Shown one piece after another: positions 60,806 to 64,000 of a stretch of DNA of 64,000 bases. Both the position numbers and the translations under genes were made by a program. The notes under the pieces were generated by a model. It searched no databases. It was not told where the DNA came from and saw only the letters and a list, made by a program, of their open reading frames with translations. The stretch lies in contig NZ_MDDP01000024.1 of the NCBI RefSeq assembly GCF_001999725.1, forward strand, positions 1 through 64,000, written 5' to 3'. Numbering within the stretch: position 1 is the stretch's first letter; each line of letters begins with the position of its first letter. The stretch comes from Cellulophaga omnivescoria (GTDB taxonomy: Bacteria; Bacteroidota; Bacteroidia; Flavobacteriales; Flavobacteriaceae).

Positions 60806-61636
60806 ATGACAATACTAACACTAACTACTGATTTTGGATACAAAGACCATTTTGTTGGCGCACTAAAAGGAGCAATCTTCAGCGAAATTGAAAATGCAAC
60901 TATTGTTGATATATCACACAGCATAAATCCGTTTAACATACAGGAATGTGCCTATATTCTTAAAAACTCATACAAAACGTTTCCTAAGGGCACAGTGCAT
61001 ATTGTAGGTGTAGATGCCGAGCTTACCAAAGAAAATGAACATATTATTACTTATGTTGATGGGCATTATTTTATAAGTGCTAACAACGGCGTTGTTTGTT
61101 TAATAACTTCTGAGGTTAAGCCAGAAAAAATAGTTTCAATTAATATACCAGATACCAAAGATGGGTCTTTCCCTACTTATGATGTTTTTATAAAAGCTGC
61201 TTGCCATTTGGTTCGTGGCGGTAAAATGGAAGTTGTTGGCAGACCCTTTAACAATTTAAAAACTTTTAAAGATTTTGTGCCGCAACTTATAGATGGTGGT
61301 AAAACCATAATTGGCAACATTGTTTATATAGATAATTACGGTAATGTTGTTAGTAATATTCAAAAAAACTTGTTTGAAGCTTATAAAAATGGAAGAGATT
61401 ATGAAGTTAGGGTACGTGGTAAAGTACTAAAAACCATACATAACAAGTATAGTGATATTATTAATTTTGATGCAGAAAAAAATAAACGAAATGGGCCTGG
61501 AGATTTATTGGCGTTATTTAACTCATCTCAGTTTTTAGAATTAGCTATTTACAAAAGTAATTTAACAACTGTTGGTGGTGCATCTACCTTATTAGGACTA
61601 GATTATAGAGATACCATAACCATTAATTTTTTATAA
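60806..61636 (+). CDS. SAM hydroxide adenosyltransferase (SAM hydrolase, DUF62)
   Basis: A 276-residue DUF62 protein with TLTTDFGYKDHFVGALKGAI, the hydroxide-activating Asp-Arg-His region (VDISHSINPFNIQECAY) and IVYIDNYGNVVSNI, LLALFNSSQFLELAI. These enzymes hydrolyse S-adenosylmethionine to adenosine and methionine, related to fluorinases and chlorinases but without the halide site. It heads a unit leading to gldF; the SAM link to gliding is not understood. Confidence 0.9.
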   Translation: MTILTLTTDFGYKDHFVGALKGAIFSEIENATIVDISHSINPFNIQECAYILKNSYKTFPKGTVHIVGVDAELTKENEHIITYVDGHYFISANNGVVCLITSEVKPEKIVSINIPDTKDGSFPTYDVFIKAACHLVRGGKMEVVGRPFNNLKTFKDFVPQLIDGGKTIIGNIVYIDNYGNVVSNIQKNLFEAYKNGRDYEVRVRGKVLKTIHNKYSDIINFDAEKNKRNGPGDLLALFNSSQFLELAIYKSNLTTVGGASTLLGLDYRDTITINFL

Positions 61637-61933
61637 ATGATAGTACGCATTGTAAAATTGACGTTTAAAACTGAAAATATTGTTAGCTTTGAAGATATAT
61701 TTAACCAGTCTAAACATTTAATTAGAAATTTTGATGGTTGTAACTTTTTAGAGCTATACCAAGACAAAAATAATCCTGCTATATTTTTTACCTATAGTTA
61801 TTGGGATAATGAAGATGCTTTAGAAGCTTACAGACACTCAGATTTATTTACAGGTGTTTGGGCAAAAACTAAAATACTATTTGCAGCTAAACCACAAGCT
61901 TGGACTGTAAATAAAAACGAAACTTTAAATTAA
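61637..61933 (+). CDS. ABM-fold putative quinol monooxygenase
   Basis: A 98-residue protein with the dimeric alpha/beta barrel fold of antibiotic-biosynthesis monooxygenases (ABM): IVRIVKLTFKTENIVSFEDI, DGCNFLELYQDKNNP and FTYSYWDNEDALEAYRHSD. It has no cofactor motif, as is usual for this family. The substrate is unknown. It starts one base after the SAM hydrolase stop and is followed by gldF after four bases. Confidence 0.8.
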   Translation: MIVRIVKLTFKTENIVSFEDIFNQSKHLIRNFDGCNFLELYQDKNNPAIFFTYSYWDNEDALEAYRHSDLFTGVWAKTKILFAAKPQAWTVNKNETLN

Positions 61934-61937
61934 TTAG

Positions 61938-62669
61938 ATGTACGCCATTTACAAACGAGAAATTCAATCGTTTTTTACGTCGCCAATTGGCTATATGGTC
62001 ATTGGCTTATTTTTAATATTTTGCGGCCTATTTTTATGGGTTTTTAAAGGAGAATACAATATTTTTGATTATGGTTTTGCAGACCTAAGTAACTTCTTTT
62101 TTCTTGTTCCTTGGATATTTTTATTTTTAATACCAGCTATAACTATGAAAAGTTTTTCTGAGGAACGTAAAACAGGAACCTTAGAACTACTATTTATTAA
62201 ACCAATATCTTTATGGCAAACCGTTATTGGTAAGTTTTTAGGTACACTTACCCTTGTAATTATAGCTATTATACCTACCTTTTTATATGTTTACTCCTTG
62301 TCTCAGCTTGGGCAAACTATAGGAAATATAGATATGGGAGTAGTTTTTGGCTCTTATTTTGGACTCTTATTTTTAATGGCAAGCTACACTGCTATTGGTA
62401 TTTTTGCATCTACCTTATCACAAAACCAAATTGTAGCATTTTTACTGGCTTTAATTCTTTGTTTTGCCTGCTTTTACGGTTTTCAAGGTATTAGTACATT
62501 GTTTACAGACGGTAGCACAGCTGTTACAATAGCGTCTTTAGGAATGAAAGCACATTTTGAAAGTATAGCACGCGGTGTTATAGACACAAGAGATTTGGTA
62601 TATTTTATTAGTGTAACCGTGTTTTTTTTGTTTTTAACTGTTGTTCAACTTAAAAATTTAAACCAATAA
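61938..62669 (+). CDS. gldF: gliding-motility ABC transporter permease GldF
   Basis: A 243-residue ABC-2-type permease with six hydrophobic helices. The start MYAIYKREIQSFFTSPIGY, the FSEERKTGTLELLFIKPISLW coupling-helix region and the FYGFQGISTLF segment are characteristic. With GldA (ATPase) and GldG it forms an ABC transporter needed for gliding in Flavobacterium. The last base of its stop is the first base of the gldG start (TAATG overlap), so the two are tightly coupled. Confidence 0.93.
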   Translation: MYAIYKREIQSFFTSPIGYMVIGLFLIFCGLFLWVFKGEYNIFDYGFADLSNFFFLVPWIFLFLIPAITMKSFSEERKTGTLELLFIKPISLWQTVIGKFLGTLTLVIIAIIPTFLYVYSLSQLGQTIGNIDMGVVFGSYFGLLFLMASYTAIGIFASTLSQNQIVAFLLALILCFACFYGFQGISTLFTDGSTAVTIASLGMKAHFESIARGVIDTRDLVYFISVTVFFLFLTVVQLKNLNQ

Positions 62670-64000
62670 TGAAAAAGATACTTACCTCCGTAGCTATTGG
62701 TTTTATTGCCCTAATAATACTTAATACAATATCTAACTATGTTTATTCAAGAATAGATGTTACTGAAGATAGCAGATACACCTTATCTAATGCAGCACTA
62801 CAAACTGTACAAGATTTTACCAACCCAGTTATTATTGATGTTCTTTTAGAGGGACAATTGCCAGGTGAATTTGTAAAACTACAGTCTGAAACAAAACAAA
62901 TTTTAGAAGAATTTAAAGCTGAAAATAGCAATATTAAATTTAACTTTATTAATCCTTTAGAAACTACAGGCACTTCTGAAAATGCTATTGCAGAAATGCA
63001 AAAACTGGGCTTAACACCTGCCAATGTTACTGTAGAGGAAAACGGTAAAGTGTCTCAGGAATTTGTTTTTCCTTGGGCTATGGTTAACTACAACAATAAA
63101 ACTGTAAAGGTTGCCCTGCTTAAAAATAAGCTAGGTGCTACAACAGAAGAACGCGTAACCAACTCTATACAACATTTAGAGTATTCTTTTGCAGATGCTT
63201 TTAGTAAGTTAAGTATTAAGCAAAAAAAGAGAATAGCAGTATTAAAAGGTAATGGTGAGTTGCAAGATATTTACCTTGCAGACTACCTGTCTACCATTAA
63301 AGAATATTATAACATTGGAGCTTTTACCTTAGATTCTGTTGCTACCAATCCAGAGAAAACATTAGCCCAATTACAGGAATATGACCTTGCTTTAATTGCT
63401 AAACCAACAGAACCATTTACAGATAAAGAAAAATATGTGTTAGACCAATATATTGTAAATGGCGGAAAATCTATGTGGCTTATAGATAATGTTAGTATGG
63501 AGCTAGATAGTTTGTTTAATAATGAAGGTAAATCTTTAGCTTTTCCTAGAGATTTAAACTTAAAAGATTTCTTTTTTAAATATGGTTTACGTGTAAATCC
63601 TGTTTTAATAAAAGATATATATGCTACACAAATTGTTTTAGCCCAAGGAGATGGCAATAACTCCCAATACAACCCAGTGCCGTGGCCATTTAATCCTATG
63701 GTATTTTCTAGAAACGACCACCCAATTAACAACAATTTAGAAGCTTTACGTTTTCAGTTTGCAAACAGTATAGATGTTTTAAATAATAACAATTATAAAA
63801 AACATATTTTATACTATAGTTCTCCCTTATCTACAGTTGTTGGCGCTCCAAATATTATTAGCTTAGATTTGGTTAACAAAGCTCCAAACAAGGAAGAATA
63901 TAACAATGGTAACAAGCCTTTAGCTGTGCTGGTAGAAGGCAAATTTAAATCTGTTTATAACAACCGCGTAAAACCATTTGCGCTAAAAAACAACAAAGAA
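62669..64000 (+). CDS. gldG: gliding-motility ABC transporter auxiliary protein GldG (partial)
   Basis: The frame opens with ATG at 62669 and runs 444 codons without a stop to the window edge, so the C-terminus is missing. It starts with a membrane helix (KILTSVAIGFIALIILNTIS), then RIDVTEDSRYTLSNAALQTV, PVIIDVLLEGQLPGEF and a periplasmic domain of the Gld/IFT52-like type (about residues 35-440) with DLALIAKPTEPFTDKEKYVL. GldG anchors or couples GldF/GldA in gliding. It was recognised by start position, overlap with gldF and motifs. Confidence 0.9.
   Translation, partial: MKKILTSVAIGFIALIILNTISNYVYSRIDVTEDSRYTLSNAALQTVQDFTNPVIIDVLLEGQLPGEFVKLQSETKQILEEFKAENSNIKFNFINPLETTGTSENAIAEMQKLGLTPANVTVEENGKVSQEFVFPWAMVNYNNKTVKVALLKNKLGATTEERVTNSIQHLEYSFADAFSKLSIKQKKRIAVLKGNGELQDIYLADYLSTIKEYYNIGAFTLDSVATNPEKTLAQLQEYDLALIAKPTEPFTDKEKYVLDQYIVNGGKSMWLIDNVSMELDSLFNNEGKSLAFPRDLNLKDFFFKYGLRVNPVLIKDIYATQIVLAQGDGNNSQYNPVPWPFNPMVFSRNDHPINNNLEALRFQFANSIDVLNNNNYKKHILYYSSPLSTVVGAPNIISLDLVNKAPNKEEYNNGNKPLAVLVEGKFKSVYNNRVKPFALKNNKE

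Noticed and set aside
1-64000. CRISPR arrays, insertion sequences, prophage or integrative elements
   Set aside because: No regularly spaced repeats, transposase, integrase or terminal repeats were seen. The tRNA genes are not flanked by integrase genes or direct repeats that I could identify.

Overview
The window is AT-rich (about one third GC by eye) and densely packed with genes, and it carries no phage, insertion sequence or CRISPR array. Several traits point to a member of the Flavobacteriaceae (Bacteroidetes): gliding-motility genes gldF/gldG, a fused ResB-CcsA cytochrome c assembly protein, Bacteroidetes-type promoters (TTTG about 20 bases before TAnnTTTG), A-rich rather than Shine-Dalgarno leaders, and families such as Lacal_2735, DUF4290, DUF2911, START-like and BshB1. 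The genus cannot be fixed from this sequence alone.

Layout. 0.3-3.6 kb: a three-gene thiol operon (alpha/beta hydrolase-OsmC fusion, egtB, egtD) for ergothioneine. 3.7-10.1 kb: a membrane fatty-acid/sterol hydroxylase, a CaCA cation exchanger, a CASTOR/POLLUX-like channel and an M28 peptidase lipoprotein. 10.2-14.9 kb: tRNA-His and two tandem paralogous TPR histidine kinases. 14.9-21.9 kb: bacillithiol deacetylase bshB1, a trans-sulfuration enzyme, an archaemetzincin-like secreted protease, the ResB-CcsA fusion, a truncated hemoglobin and a small lipoprotein with three HxH motifs. 21.9-26.3 kb: an operon of DUF2520, KdsC-like phosphatase, Maf, a lipoprotein, MscS and CorA. 26.4-30.8 kb: a large PIG-L deacetylase, a 33-residue membrane peptide and a sodium symporter. 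30.9-32.7 kb: two secreted proteins.

32.8-41.1 kb: a run of thirteen co-directional genes (TetR-like regulator, ABC1/UbiB kinase, flavin reductase, SDR-DUF2867, DUF2805, FolE, an unknown, a second SDR, a GPx lipoprotein, Lacal_2735, TspO, SRPBCC and a membrane protein). It resembles the light/oxidative-stress gene sets that accompany photolyases elsewhere, but no photolyase or B12-type light regulator lies in the window. This is the best candidate for a poorly described system here.

41.1-50.6 kb: murA (with Asp at the fosfomycin-target Cys position), DUF4290, DUF493, a P-loop ATPase, recQ, fmt, HU, YqgE, a class IV aminotransferase behind a terminator hairpin, a START-like protein, tRNA-Met, thioredoxin and a TPMT-type methyltransferase. 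50.6-55.7 kb: cydAB behind a CRP/FNR-like palindrome, then a self-cleaving XRE-S24 repressor coupled to an exonuclease/GIY-YIG nuclease (a possible SOS-type unit) and a YchJ-like protein. 56-64 kb: a PAS histidine kinase with a receiver-only partner, purC, phoH, a SAM hydrolase, an ABM-fold protein, gldF and the start of gldG, which runs off the edge.

Themes. Thiol and redox protection recurs (ergothioneine, bacillithiol, thioredoxin, GPx, OsmC, cytochrome bd, truncated hemoglobin). So does envelope biology (lipoproteins, gliding ABC transporter, peptidoglycan). All functional assignments come from motif recognition by eye; no database search was run.
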